Of a stretch of DNA of 64,000 nt, positions 47,423 to 55,643 are shown piece after piece. The DNA is taken from NCBI RefSeq assembly GCF_900116235.1, contig NZ_FPAA01000001.1, positions 248,001 through 312,000 on the forward strand. The letters run 5' to 3'. Every line of letters starts with the position of its first letter. Positions within the stretch are counted from its first letter, which is position 1. Below the pieces are notes generated by a model. The model ran no database searches. It saw only the letters and a list, made by a program, of their open reading frames with translations, and had not been told where the DNA came from. The translations under genes were made by a program, and so were the position numbers. This DNA comes from Marininema halotolerans (GTDB taxonomy: Bacteria > Bacillota > Bacilli > Thermoactinomycetales > DSM-45169).

Positions 47423-48643
47423 TCACCCTCTATTTTTTACTGAATGCTTATGATCAATTAATACTCGCTCATATAAACTAATGATTTGTTCAGCATTTCG
47501 CTTCCAAGTAAGTGCCCCTGACTCTGTAAATGCACGTTCCCCCATATCGTAGGCAAGTCCCTCATTCTCCGCTAAAAGAATGGATAAGCATTGTGCCGTT
47601 TCCTCGGGTCGCTCCGGCTTTACTAAGAAGCCCGTCCGACGATGTTGCAATACCTCAGAGATCCCACCGACATCCGTTGCCACGACTGGTTTGCCACAAC
47701 CCATGGCTTCCATAATGATCGAGGGCATTCCTTCGCTCAAGCTCGTTAATGCCACAACATCACAACTATTAATCCAAATGGGGATCTCTTCATGGGGGCG
47801 TCGTCCTATAAAATGAATGCGCTCACGGACGCCTGCTTGCTTTGCTTGTCTTTGTAACTCCCCCTCCAATGGCCCTCCCCCTACAAGGTAGAGAGCAACT
47901 TGATCATCGGTTGCTGCCAGTCTGGCAAAGGCATCAATCAGGACATGAAGTCCTTTCACCTTGTATAAGTTGCCCACGTACAGGATCGATTTTATATCTT
48001 GGGGAACCCCTAATTGATCCCGGGCTTCTTTTTGACACGTGGGTGAAAAGCGATGGGGATCAAAGCCATTATAAACCGTTGACGCTTCGACTCCAGCAAT
48101 GAGCTTTTGTGCATCGCGCTTTAGTTCTTCACTCACGGTAATGACATGATTATTTCTCCGCAAAGCCTCTTCCGTTCTTCGATATACCCCTTTGGATTGT
48201 TGGGGGTATAGTCGAATATCCGATCCATGAATTGTACTAACGACAGGCGTTGAAAATGCATCTTTTAATTTTGTACCCGCATACCCATCTGGAAAAATGG
48301 TATGACAATGAATAAGATCAAAGGAAAATTGTCTACGCAATTCTGCTACTTCGTTTTGCAACGCCTTAAAATAAAAATATCCGTACGCAGAAAAAAACCA
48401 TCCACCAGGGACCATAAATGTCGGCACATATCGGATTGGAATCCCATCCATGGTTGCTGTCCGGGGAAATCGTTGATAGTCTCGCCATTTTGGATAGAAG
48501 GGTAAGTGAGGAATTGGAGAAAGAACACGACACTCGACCCCTTCTTCTCGAAGCGCTTTTACTTGGTTGTGAACAAATATCCCCGCCATCGGGTTGGCTG
48601 GATTTGGATACATATGAGAAATAATCAATGCCTTTACATTCAT
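47423..48643 (-). CDS. Glycosyltransferase family 4
   Basis: The 406-aa GT-B protein has MYPNPANPMAGIFVHNQ at the N-terminus (acceptor side), ISTIHGSDIRLYP-like residues (VVSTIHGSD), VYNGFDPHRF, LYVGNLYKVKGLHVL, and the donor motif EGMPSIIMEAMGCGKPVVATDVGGISEV. It would transfer a hexose or amino sugar from a nucleotide donor. It follows the 2-epimerase gene. The ATG is used; a TTG at 48652 has a closer purine-rich signal and is an alternative start. Confidence 0.9.
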   Translation of the reverse strand: MNVKALIISHMYPNPANPMAGIFVHNQVKALREEGVECRVLSPIPHLPFYPKWRDYQRFPRTATMDGIPIRYVPTFMVPGGWFFSAYGYFYFKALQNEVAELRRQFSFDLIHCHTIFPDGYAGTKLKDAFSTPVVSTIHGSDIRLYPQQSKGVYRRTEEALRRNNHVITVSEELKRDAQKLIAGVEASTVYNGFDPHRFSPTCQKEARDQLGVPQDIKSILYVGNLYKVKGLHVLIDAFARLAATDDQVALYLVGGGPLEGELQRQAKQAGVRERIHFIGRRPHEEIPIWINSCDVVALTSLSEGMPSIIMEAMGCGKPVVATDVGGISEVLQHRRTGFLVKPERPEETAQCLSILLAENEGLAYDMGERAFTESGALTWKRNAEQIISLYERVLIDHKHSVKNRG

Positions 48644-48689
48644 AGTCAGCAACCCATCTTCCTTTCTCAGGCAACAGGGCGGTATAACC

Positions 48690-49763
48690 TTATGTTACCT
48701 TCATGTAGTTCAAGAGGTGATCGACAATTCGGTCCGTCGCATACCCATCTCCAAATACAGGTGGGACATGGGTAAAATCTGCTGAAAACCCTTCGATTGA
48801 ATCGATAATCCGCCACTCATCCGCACCTGTTAAACAATTGGCACCTTGTTCAATGGTCTCTGTCCATTCCGTTTCATCACGCATAGTAATACAGGGAACC
48901 TCTAATATGAACGCTTCTTTTTGTACCCCGCCCGAATCAGTCAAAATTTTAAGAGCTTGTGATTCAAGATATAGCATGTCTAAATACCCGATGGGTTCAA
49001 TTACTAACAAATTTGGATTATTGAAAGTCAATCCATGTTCCTTCATTCTGCCTCGCGTGCGCGGATGAAGAGGGAGCACAGAGGGAACAGACAATTGATT
49101 AAGGGCTCGAACAATTGCACTTAATCGCTTAGGATCATCCGTATTTTCTGCACGATGAAGGGTAATTAACACATAAGATCCCTTCTCTAAACCGATTCGT
49201 TCAAGTATTTGAGAAGATTCACCAGCAATGAGCCGATTATAACGAATCGCATCCACCATCACATCACCGACTTGCATGACCCCTTGTGTAATTCCTTCCG
49301 TTGCTAAATGATGAACCGAGGTATCCGTAGGACAAAAGAGCAGAGTCGACATATGATCAGTCAACACTCGGTTTACTTCCTCTGGCATCTTTCTGTTAAA
49401 ACTACGCAAACCAGCCTCCACATGAGCGACGGGTATTTGCAACTTAGCCGCTGCAAGTGCCCCCGCCAACGTGGTGTTTGTATCACCGTAGACTAACACC
49501 CAATCCGGCTTCTCTCGAAATAAAACCTCCTCGACCTGAGCCAGTATTTCTCCCGTTTGAGCACCGTGACCCTTTGAACCCACTCCAAGGTGATAATCAG
49601 GTGTAGGAATATCCAGTTCCTTAAAAAAGATGTCCGACATCGCCTGATCATAATGCTGTCCGCTATGGACCAAGATCTCTTTACTTTGTTTTCGCAAACT
49701 TCGAGAAATTGGAGCGGCTTTAATAAATTGAGGACGTGCACCTACGATCGTTACCGTTTTCAC
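48690..49763 (-). CDS. UDP-N-acetylglucosamine 2-epimerase family enzyme (WbpI/WlbD-like)
   Basis: A 357-aa non-hydrolysing 2-epimerase. It has HSGQHYDQAMSDIFF, GDTNTTLAGALAA, VAHVEAGLRSFNRKMPEE, TDSGGVQKEA and CITMRDETEWTE. The N-terminal motif GARPQFIKAAPI is the WbpI/WlbD form, not the GTRPEAIK seen in WecB/MnaA. This supports epimerisation of UDP-GlcNAc3NAcA to UDP-ManNAc3NAcA, though UDP-GlcNAc remains possible as substrate. It is the first gene of the locus, in front of a glycosyltransferase. Confidence 0.9.
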   Translation of the reverse strand: MKTVTIVGARPQFIKAAPISRSLRKQSKEILVHSGQHYDQAMSDIFFKELDIPTPDYHLGVGSKGHGAQTGEILAQVEEVLFREKPDWVLVYGDTNTTLAGALAAAKLQIPVAHVEAGLRSFNRKMPEEVNRVLTDHMSTLLFCPTDTSVHHLATEGITQGVMQVGDVMVDAIRYNRLIAGESSQILERIGLEKGSYVLITLHRAENTDDPKRLSAIVRALNQLSVPSVLPLHPRTRGRMKEHGLTFNNPNLLVIEPIGYLDMLYLESQALKILTDSGGVQKEAFILEVPCITMRDETEWTETIEQGANCLTGADEWRIIDSIEGFSADFTHVPPVFGDGYATDRIVDHLLNYMKVT

Positions 49764-49949
49764 AACCCTACACCTCTCTCTTTCTCTCGTTGATCATTCC
49801 CCTTCCCCCTTGCCAACGAGATAAAAGGTCTTTTGAACTACGGGATAATCCTGAAGTTAACTAATTCTTTACAAAGAATGGAGGGAATTGTGAGTGAATC
49901 GGTGTGTGAAGCTAAGGATATCTGCCTCATAAGAACGGAGGGATCGATC

Positions 49950-50078
49950 ATGTCCGCAACCCACAACCGTACACCTGGTGAGCCTGACCCCCTTGATTCG
50001 GTAATCGGGATGTTCAATGCAAGCTTTATAGCCCTCCTTTTATGGGGTCTCCTTTATCTTCTTCTTCGCGTTTGGTAA
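49950..50078 (+). CDS. Micro-protein, 42 aa, single hydrophobic helix
   Basis: An ATG eight bases after CGGAGGG opens a 42-codon frame. The product has a polar start (ATHNRTPGEPDP) and one hydrophobic helix (IGMFNASFIALLLWGLLYLLLR). The frame continues upstream to 49833, but the ribosome binding site fixes this start. Its helix matches the 37-aa micro-protein at 33325 (FNA, F, LW, L, YL, LR in register). A terminator follows. A single-pass membrane micro-protein of unknown function. Confidence 0.7.
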   Translation: MSATHNRTPGEPDPLDSVIGMFNASFIALLLWGLLYLLLRVW

Positions 50079-50086
50079 TTCCCCCT

Positions 50087-50138
50087 AAAAAAAGGTTGAC
50101 CCTCCCTGCACACGATTTGTGTACCGAAAGGACCAACC
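50087..50138. terminator. Terminator between the micro-ORF and fabZ
   Basis: GGTTGGTCC and GGGTCAACC can pair with a small internal mismatch around a long loop, followed by seven T on the minus strand; it suits fabZ. On the plus strand it lies just after the micro-ORF. Confidence 0.55.
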
Positions 50139-50181
50139 GGTTGATTGTTTCTATCCATTCTTATGTGCATATCATTTAAAA

Positions 50182-50619
50182 TCAGCCATTAGGATCAGCA
50201 ATTGCAAATAGTAGTTCCCCTTCGGCAACGATTTGACCATCCACCTTCGCTACCCCTTTTCCTTTACCCATCGAAGCGCGTAAGCGGACCAATTCGACTT
50301 CGAGTGTAAGGGTATCCCCAGGCTTCACTTGACCACGAAAACGAAAACCATCAACTCCTGCTAGAAACCCAAGCTTCCCTTGATTTTCATCGATTCCCAG
50401 TACAGCACAAGCCCCTACCTGGGCTAAAGCCTCGACAATGAGTACGCCTGGCATGACTGGATATCCAGGAAAATGTCCTTGAAAAAACGGTTCATTAATA
50501 CTCACGTTTTTTAATCCCACTGCGCGTTTACCCATCTCACATTCCAAGATGCGATCCACCATCAAAAATGGATATCGGTGGGGGAGTATCTCCTGGATTT
50601 GTTGATTATTCATTTCCAT
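50182..50619 (-). CDS. fabZ: 3-hydroxyacyl-ACP dehydratase FabZ
   Basis: The 145-aa hot-dog protein has [15 protein letters not shown], the catalytic histidine in [13 protein letters not shown] and VEALAQVGA. It removes water from 3-hydroxyacyl-ACP in fatty-acid elongation. The ATG at 50619 has GGGAG eight to ten bases upstream; the frame runs to 50649. In Bacillales it lies near spoIIID and rpoY-like genes, as here. A single gene with a terminator. Confidence 0.94.
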   Translation of the reverse strand: MEMNNQQIQEILPHRYPFLMVDRILECEMGKRAVGLKNVSINEPFFQGHFPGYPVMPGVLIVEALAQVGACAVLGIDENQGKLGFLAGVDGFRFRGQVKPGDTLTLEVELVRLRASMGKGKGVAKVDGQIVAEGELLFAIADPNG

Positions 50620-50814
50620 CTTTTTCGCTCCCTTCACAATCGATGCCAAGGTATATCCAATTCATTGATTGCTTCGTGGACAATCACCCATTTATTGTAG
50701 CACATCATGCCAAATCCTGATGAGAAAGCGCCCTTTTTCCATGTATGAAAGAAGGATTCGGTTCTTAGACTATAGATGGTCCCTCGCTTACTAGTGGCGA
50801 TGGCTTAAAATAAA

Positions 50815-50838
50815 GGCACCGAGAGCGAACTCGGTGCC
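50815..50838 (-). terminator. Terminator of the malic enzyme gene
   Basis: GGCACCGAG / CTCGGTGCC perfect arms with a six-base loop, then TTTATTTT on the minus strand. Confidence 0.85.
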
Positions 50839-50849
50839 CTAACTTTGTC

Positions 50850-52172
50850 TCACTCACTTGAATGTGCCACGGTTTCAACGGCTTCAGAAACCACTTGATG
50901 CACATGCTGATTCAATGGATGCGGCACAAGGTGGCCTAGCTTCGTGCAAGCTGCAATTGCTTCCGCCGCTGCAGTTAACATCGGTTCCGTTATTTTTGTT
51001 GATCGCGCATTAAGTACTCCACGGAAAATGCCAGGAAAGCCTAATAAATTATTGACTAGACGACCATCAGCTGCGAAGGAAGCTCCCGCTTCTAAGGCAT
51101 CTTCCGGCTCAATCTCCGGCTTAGGATTGGAAAGAGAAAGGATCACTTGCCCCTGACGAATCCACTCTTTTTTAATTAATCCTGGAACACCGGTCGTAGC
51201 AATCACAATATCACAGCGCTCCATCAACTCCGTTAAGGAATGAACAGGCTCACCACCATAGTGGGTTAAACGTGCCTTGGCCTCGTCAGATAAATCAGCA
51301 CCCATTACTTCCTTTACCCCATAAGCTTTAAACATCCTGCATATAGCTAGCCCCGCAGCCCCGAGTCCGATTTGTCCGACGGATGCATCTTTCAACTCAA
51401 TCCCTGCACTTCGACAAGCTGAAATAACCGCTGCCAAGGTAACTACGGCGGTACCATGTTGGTCATCATGCATGACGGGGATGTTCAACTCTTCTTTTAA
51501 TCGTTCTTCCACCTCAAAGCAGTGCGGAGATCCAATATCTTCTAGCAAAATCCCCCCAAAGCCTGGTGCAATATTTTTTACCGTCCGTACAATCTCATCG
51601 GGATCTTTTGTATCCAAAAGAATCGGAATGGCACTAATCCCTACAAATCGGTCAAATAGTGCGGCTTTGCCTTCCATTACAGGCATTCCTGCAACAGGCC
51701 CAATGTCTCCCAACCCTAAAATCGCAGTGCCATCGGTTACAATGGCAACGGTATTCCCTATGCTTGTATAAATCCGTGCCTTTTCTGGATCCTCCTCAAT
51801 CTCACGACACACCTGAGCGACCCCTGGCGTATATACTCGTCGCAAATCTGAGATCGAACGGATATCCAGACGGCTTTTCATATGGATCTTTCCACCTTCA
51901 TGCGCTTGAAGCACATCATCTGAAACTGCGTGAATAATGACGCCTTCCAGTAGCGTGAGTGCCTCCAATATTTCCTGCAAATGTGCTTCACTATCACAAT
52001 GAACGGTGATATTACGCATCGTCCATGTAGGACCTACCTGAACCGTTTCGATCTCCCCAATATCGCCTCCGATCTGTCCAATTGTTGTTGCTACCCTGCC
52101 TAAATTCCCAGGCAAAGAGGGCGTTTGTACCATCAACGCCCGAATGACATTCTTCTCAGCCAACACTGACAC
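50850..52172 (-). CDS. NAD(P)-dependent malic enzyme with N-terminal ACT domain
   Basis: The 440-aa protein has an ACT-like regulatory domain (residues about 8-85: RALMVQTPSLPGNLGRVATTIG) followed by a malic enzyme: VYTPGVAQVC, the metal site EDIGSPHCFEVE, PVMHDDQHGTAV, the NAD motif IGLGAAGLAICRMF and SLSNPKPEI. It decarboxylates malate to pyruvate in the cytoplasm. The ACT domain suggests amino-acid control; ligand unknown. Flanked by terminators on both sides. Confidence 0.93.
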   Translation of the reverse strand: MSVLAEKNVIRALMVQTPSLPGNLGRVATTIGQIGGDIGEIETVQVGPTWTMRNITVHCDSEAHLQEILEALTLLEGVIIHAVSDDVLQAHEGGKIHMKSRLDIRSISDLRRVYTPGVAQVCREIEEDPEKARIYTSIGNTVAIVTDGTAILGLGDIGPVAGMPVMEGKAALFDRFVGISAIPILLDTKDPDEIVRTVKNIAPGFGGILLEDIGSPHCFEVEERLKEELNIPVMHDDQHGTAVVTLAAVISACRSAGIELKDASVGQIGLGAAGLAICRMFKAYGVKEVMGADLSDEAKARLTHYGGEPVHSLTELMERCDIVIATTGVPGLIKKEWIRQGQVILSLSNPKPEIEPEDALEAGASFAADGRLVNNLLGFPGIFRGVLNARSTKITEPMLTAAAEAIAACTKLGHLVPHPLNQHVHQVVSEAVETVAHSSE

Positions 52173-52191
52173 CCCCGGTAAAGATTTCCAG

Positions 52192-52218
52192 AAAAAAAGG
52201 GCATCCCTCGATACCCTT
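52192..52218 (-). terminator. Terminator after the CDP-alcohol phosphatidyltransferase gene
   Basis: AAGGG-ATC / GAT-CCCTT with one mismatch, then seven T on the minus strand, three bases after the stop. Confidence 0.8.
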
Positions 52219-52220
52219 CT

Positions 52221-52742
52221 TTACATCGTTCGTTGGTTCAACATCTTAAATTGTAGCAAATAGATTAATGATGTTATGAAGGAGAAAATAATTACACCCC
52301 ATAAGAATTCGCTCCCCACTGGGAATTCAAACATTAAGAGCGAGAGGGCTACGTAGTATAACACGGTTGTCAATTTTCCCATTAAGTTAGCAGGGACGGT
52401 TAACTTGCCACGAAAGTGAAAAAACGCAGACAATAAAATCATCCCCACATCACGGGTAAATATCGCAGCAGCAGCAGCGATACTGATCATTTGGGAAATC
52501 AATAAGGAAAGAAACACGGCTAACATCATCAGTTTATCCGCAAGGGGATCCAGCATGACACCTATCTGAGTCACCTGCTGATGACGGCGGGCTAAATAAC
52601 CGTCTAACACATCCGTTAACCCTGCTAATAGTAATACACCGAATGCCCACAACAGACGATTCGGTAAATCGGAGAAAAATAAACCTAAATACACTGGGAT
52701 GAGAACGATCCGAAAAATGGTAAGCAGGTTGGGCACATTCAT
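52221..52742 (-). CDS. CDP-alcohol phosphatidyltransferase (PgsA-like)
   Basis: The 173-aa membrane enzyme has the family motif DVLDGYLARRHQQVTQIGVM followed by LDPLADK, fitting DG(x)2AR(x)8G(x)3D(x)3D. About five transmembrane segments are present. It probably makes phosphatidylglycerophosphate from CDP-diacylglycerol and glycerol-3-phosphate, as PgsA; a second paralogue elsewhere cannot be excluded. GGAGGAGGG precedes the ATG. Confidence 0.88.
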   Translation of the reverse strand: MNVPNLLTIFRIVLIPVYLGLFFSDLPNRLLWAFGVLLLAGLTDVLDGYLARRHQQVTQIGVMLDPLADKLMMLAVFLSLLISQMISIAAAAAIFTRDVGMILLSAFFHFRGKLTVPANLMGKLTTVLYYVALSLLMFEFPVGSEFLWGVIIFSFITSLIYLLQFKMLNQRTM

Positions 52743-52860
52743 CGGGATCCCTCCTCCCTACTTTTCATGATCCGCCCCACACTAACAGCACTGCCCAACC
52801 ATAAAAGATCCCGCCCAAGCCATCCATTGGATAGCATGACCGGGCTTTCTTCATACCCCT

Positions 52861-53760
52861 TTACCCGTAAATCAAATTGTATAAGTGCTCCCACAACTGG
52901 GTACTAAATACATCGCCAGCTGATCCTTCGCCAATCACACTGTATCCGATCAGCACACCACCAATCAGCATACCAAGAGATAACACAGGCAGCCAAACCA
53001 AGGTAAACATTAACACCTTACGCCGCGTCCTCTTGGTTTTCCCAGGTGGTTCGACCTCGGTCCATGGATCCTCTGGTTCGGGTGATGAAAAGTTACTTTC
53101 GTCATCCTTATCCTTTTGAGAAGGATTTGGGTCAGACGGGAGTTCTTCTTGTTGATCCATGGCAGAGACGATCTCCTCGTTCTCCCCCACAGCCTCTTCT
53201 TTTTTCCATTTTAATTCACCAACAGGTTTGGGACGGTTTTCATCCATTTCTGATTCTGGAGAGACACCCCAGTCTTGATCCAAATGACCTTCCCAATTCT
53301 GGAGTGGTTCATTCCAGTCATCTTGATCGTGATTCTTTATACCATCCTTCTGATCCACTTTGAGATCATCCCAGTTTTTCTCTGTAGAAGAGACCTGTTC
53401 ATGAGCTTGTGATTGATCCTGATGATCATCCTCGTGAGAGTGATGCGCCTTCTCCGAGGCATATGTCTTCTCATCATCATTGGATTGGGACACTGTGGCT
53501 CCCTCCCGTTGACCCTCGTGAACGTCTCTATTTGATGCCGCTTTAGGGTCCTCCATCGGAACATCCATCGCTTTCTTATGGTCTGCTAATTTCATGTCAT
53601 CCCGCACTGTGGGAAAGTCTGTTTCCTTCTCGGCTTCAGGGACGTGAGAGCCCTCCCGCCGAGGCAGCGATTTGTCCCCGCCCTCGTGGGAGGCCACCCT
53701 TTGCTTATCCGCTTTGCCGTCTTCCCGCACACGGGGTTGCTTGTCATCGTTCCCCTGCAT
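52861..53760 (-). CDS. RpoY/EpuA-type membrane protein with a long acidic N-terminal extension
   Basis: Residues about 243-299 (KRTRRKVLMFTLVWLPVLSL to the end LWEHLYNLIYG) match the small EpuA family, annotated in Firmicutes as DNA-directed RNA polymerase subunit beta: a basic patch, one transmembrane helix, then IGYSVIGEG and DVFSTQLW. The family is normally about 60-80 aa. Here some 240 residues precede it, very rich in Asp, Glu, His, Lys, Gln and Ser, with no hydrophobic core, so probably disordered and cytoplasmic. Its position near fabZ and spoIIID is typical of the family. Role unknown. Confidence 0.75.
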   Translation of the reverse strand: MQGNDDKQPRVREDGKADKQRVASHEGGDKSLPRREGSHVPEAEKETDFPTVRDDMKLADHKKAMDVPMEDPKAASNRDVHEGQREGATVSQSNDDEKTYASEKAHHSHEDDHQDQSQAHEQVSSTEKNWDDLKVDQKDGIKNHDQDDWNEPLQNWEGHLDQDWGVSPESEMDENRPKPVGELKWKKEEAVGENEEIVSAMDQQEELPSDPNPSQKDKDDESNFSSPEPEDPWTEVEPPGKTKRTRRKVLMFTLVWLPVLSLGMLIGGVLIGYSVIGEGSAGDVFSTQLWEHLYNLIYG

Positions 53761-54147
53761 GTTGGTTATCCTCTCCGAGCAGCAAAAAGTTGGTTAACGC
53801 AAACATCGGGTAGCTCGTCCAACCGAAAAACCGCATTCTTCTATATGTACGGCTTGATAAATCCTGTCAGTTGCACTTGCTCCATAGATAAAATATATCG
53901 TAACTGGAAGTACAAGTCTACACTCTAAGTCATCCACTCCAGGAAATTACATCCTTTCCCTATTTGGTTAGCAAAAAGAAACGAGGGTGCATCCTCATCT
54001 CCATCAATGGTTGTTTATCACCTTGCCGGGACCGGCGAACCGGCCCTTTGGAACCGGTCCTTCCATCGCTATGTATTTCAACCGGAGCCCGGAAAATTTC
54101 ACTCTTTTCCTACAAGAGCAGGCGAGGTTACGATGCCTTTATTTCAT
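53761..54147. other. Intergenic region before spoIIID end, with a GC-rich hairpin
   Basis: About 387 bases. A hairpin at 54029-54060 pairs GGACCGG with CCGGTCC and contains ACCGG three times. It has no T-run, so a terminator role for spoIIID is uncertain. No coding frame is supported. Confidence 0.45.
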
Positions 54148-54441
54148 TTAAACCTTAATCGTCGTCTCTAAATCCTTATTTTCTTTCTGGGGACGAGTAC
54201 GTTTATACTTAATCTTTGTGGCTTCGCCACCTCGTAAATGACGGATTGACTTATGGTACTCTAATATTTCTTTAACCTGGTTGGCCAATTCGGCGTTGAT
54301 TTCGGGTAGTCGCTCGGTTAGGTCCTTGTGTACTGTACTCTTGGAAACCCCAAACTCTTTGGCAATCGTGCGGACGGTGTTCCGGGTTTCCACGAAATAG
54401 CGACCAATTTTGATTGTCCGCTCTTTGATGTAATCGTGCAC
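54148..54441 (-). CDS. spoIIID: Sporulation transcriptional regulator SpoIIID
   Basis: SpoIIID controls mother-cell genes after engulfment, acting on SigE and SigK regulons. The 97-aa protein has a helix-turn-helix (TVRTIAKEFGVSKSTVHKDL) and the basic C-terminal part HLRGGEATKIKYK, matching the family. It starts at GTG with GGGAGG upstream. It lies between spoIIQ and the RpoY-like gene. Confidence 0.96.
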   Translation of the reverse strand: MHDYIKERTIKIGRYFVETRNTVRTIAKEFGVSKSTVHKDLTERLPEINAELANQVKEILEYHKSIRHLRGGEATKIKYKRTRPQKENKDLETTIKV

Positions 54442-54565
54442 TCCCCTCGCCTCCCTCTCTCAATGTCTGGTACATTATATGAGACGTGTCAGCGGTTATT
54501 CTCACCTGACAGGCCGTGACAAGCCGTTTTCAGGCAAATTTTCCGTCTATTCAGCCGAAAGCACC

Positions 54566-54593
54566 AAAAAAAAACCACCTCAAAAGGAGGTGG
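54566..54593 (-). terminator. Terminator of spoIIQ
   Basis: CCACCTC / GAGGTGG perfect arms and a run of nine T on the minus strand, 27 bases after the stop. Confidence 0.88.
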
Positions 54594-54619
54594 CGATGAA
54601 TCAATCCTAGAAAATCGAA

Positions 54620-55294
54620 TTACTGTTTCCCTAGATATTGCGCAGGGTTAACCGACTCACCATCTTTTCGAACTTCGAAGTGCAGATGAATCCCTGCTTC
54701 TTTTTCAAAGTTATTGCGACCCGCTTTTGCAATCGTATCCCCTTGCGAAACCGTATCCCCTTTTTTAACGGACACGTCAGCTAAGCTTTGATAGATCGTC
54801 ACGACTCCGTCGTTGTGACGAATTTCTACTTGATGTCCCGTTAACGGGTTCTCTTCTACAAGGAGAACCTTACCGCCCATCGCCGCCAATACGTCAAAGG
54901 ACTTCCCATCTTTTCGTGCATAGTCCAGACCCGGGTGAGGCCAATAGGTGTTAGAATATTTTACAAGAGCAGCCTCTTTTGACTTTTCAGAAGCAGCTTC
55001 ATCATAGTAACCCATGGACTCAACCGTTTTTGAAATCTCTTTTGTTGGAGACTTCATGTGTTCGCTCTTGCCAATTGTGGGTTCTTCCTGTTTGAACGAA
55101 TCTTCCCAGCTGGTATTGGTCTTATTTACGCCGGAGTTTTGGGCGCCTTGATACCACCATACCAGACTTAGGATAAGTGCTGCAGTCGCAAGATAGACAG
55201 CTGGGAAAAACCACTTTTTAGCAAAGAGGCGTTTCCACTTGAGACTGGAGACTTTACGGACCGGCTTTACCGGTTTATTGTCTTCTGGTTTCAT
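54620..55294 (-). CDS. spoIIQ: Forespore protein SpoIIQ, LytM-type
   Basis: SpoIIQ sits in the forespore membrane and forms the channel with mother-cell SpoIIIAH during engulfment. The 224-aa protein has a basic N-terminus, one transmembrane helix (FFPAVYLATAALILSLVWWY), a linker and a C-terminal LytM/M23 domain. Unlike Bacillus subtilis SpoIIQ, the zinc motif looks complete: HPGLD (HxxxD) and HLHFEV (HxH). It is followed by its own terminator and lies next to spoIIID. Confidence 0.9.
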   Translation of the reverse strand: MKPEDNKPVKPVRKVSSLKWKRLFAKKWFFPAVYLATAALILSLVWWYQGAQNSGVNKTNTSWEDSFKQEEPTIGKSEHMKSPTKEISKTVESMGYYDEAASEKSKEAALVKYSNTYWPHPGLDYARKDGKSFDVLAAMGGKVLLVEENPLTGHQVEIRHNDGVVTIYQSLADVSVKKGDTVSQGDTIAKAGRNNFEKEAGIHLHFEVRKDGESVNPAQYLGKQ

Positions 55295-55643
55295 TAGGTT
55301 ATCACCTCAGCAACCATTCTCGACACAAAATCAAACTTTCATACCAACCAAACAATTATTTTCATATTTTTTTCGTCGATAGATTATTAGTTTGGTAATG
55401 AGAAGGGTGAAACACCCCTTTAAAGCGCATTGATTAATTAAAGCATTCTATTTTTGTATGAATACATTTGAGCGCCCTACTTAAGTATTCAGGTAATTGT
55501 TGCAACAAAATTAAAAGAGAAAAGTAACTTGGTATAAAAAACAGCTGGGTCATCGTACCAAGCAATACGTTTACCATATTTGGGATGTAGATATGACCGT
55601 ATCACCACAGGGAAGCAGGTTATGCTAACTGCAGGTGATAACA
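55295..55643. other. Divergent region between spoIIQ and splB
   Basis: About 349 bases expected to hold SigF/SigG promoters for both genes. A plus-strand GTATC, 17-base spacer and TATGCTA just before splB resembles a SigG promoter with mismatches. TGAATAC and GTATTCA near 55459 form a 7-base inverted repeat. Neither is certain. Confidence 0.4.

Noticed and set aside
54029-54060. GC-rich hairpin with three ACCGG copies as a spoIIID terminator or CRISPR-like repeat
   Set aside because: No T-run and no regular spacing; only noted as a hairpin.
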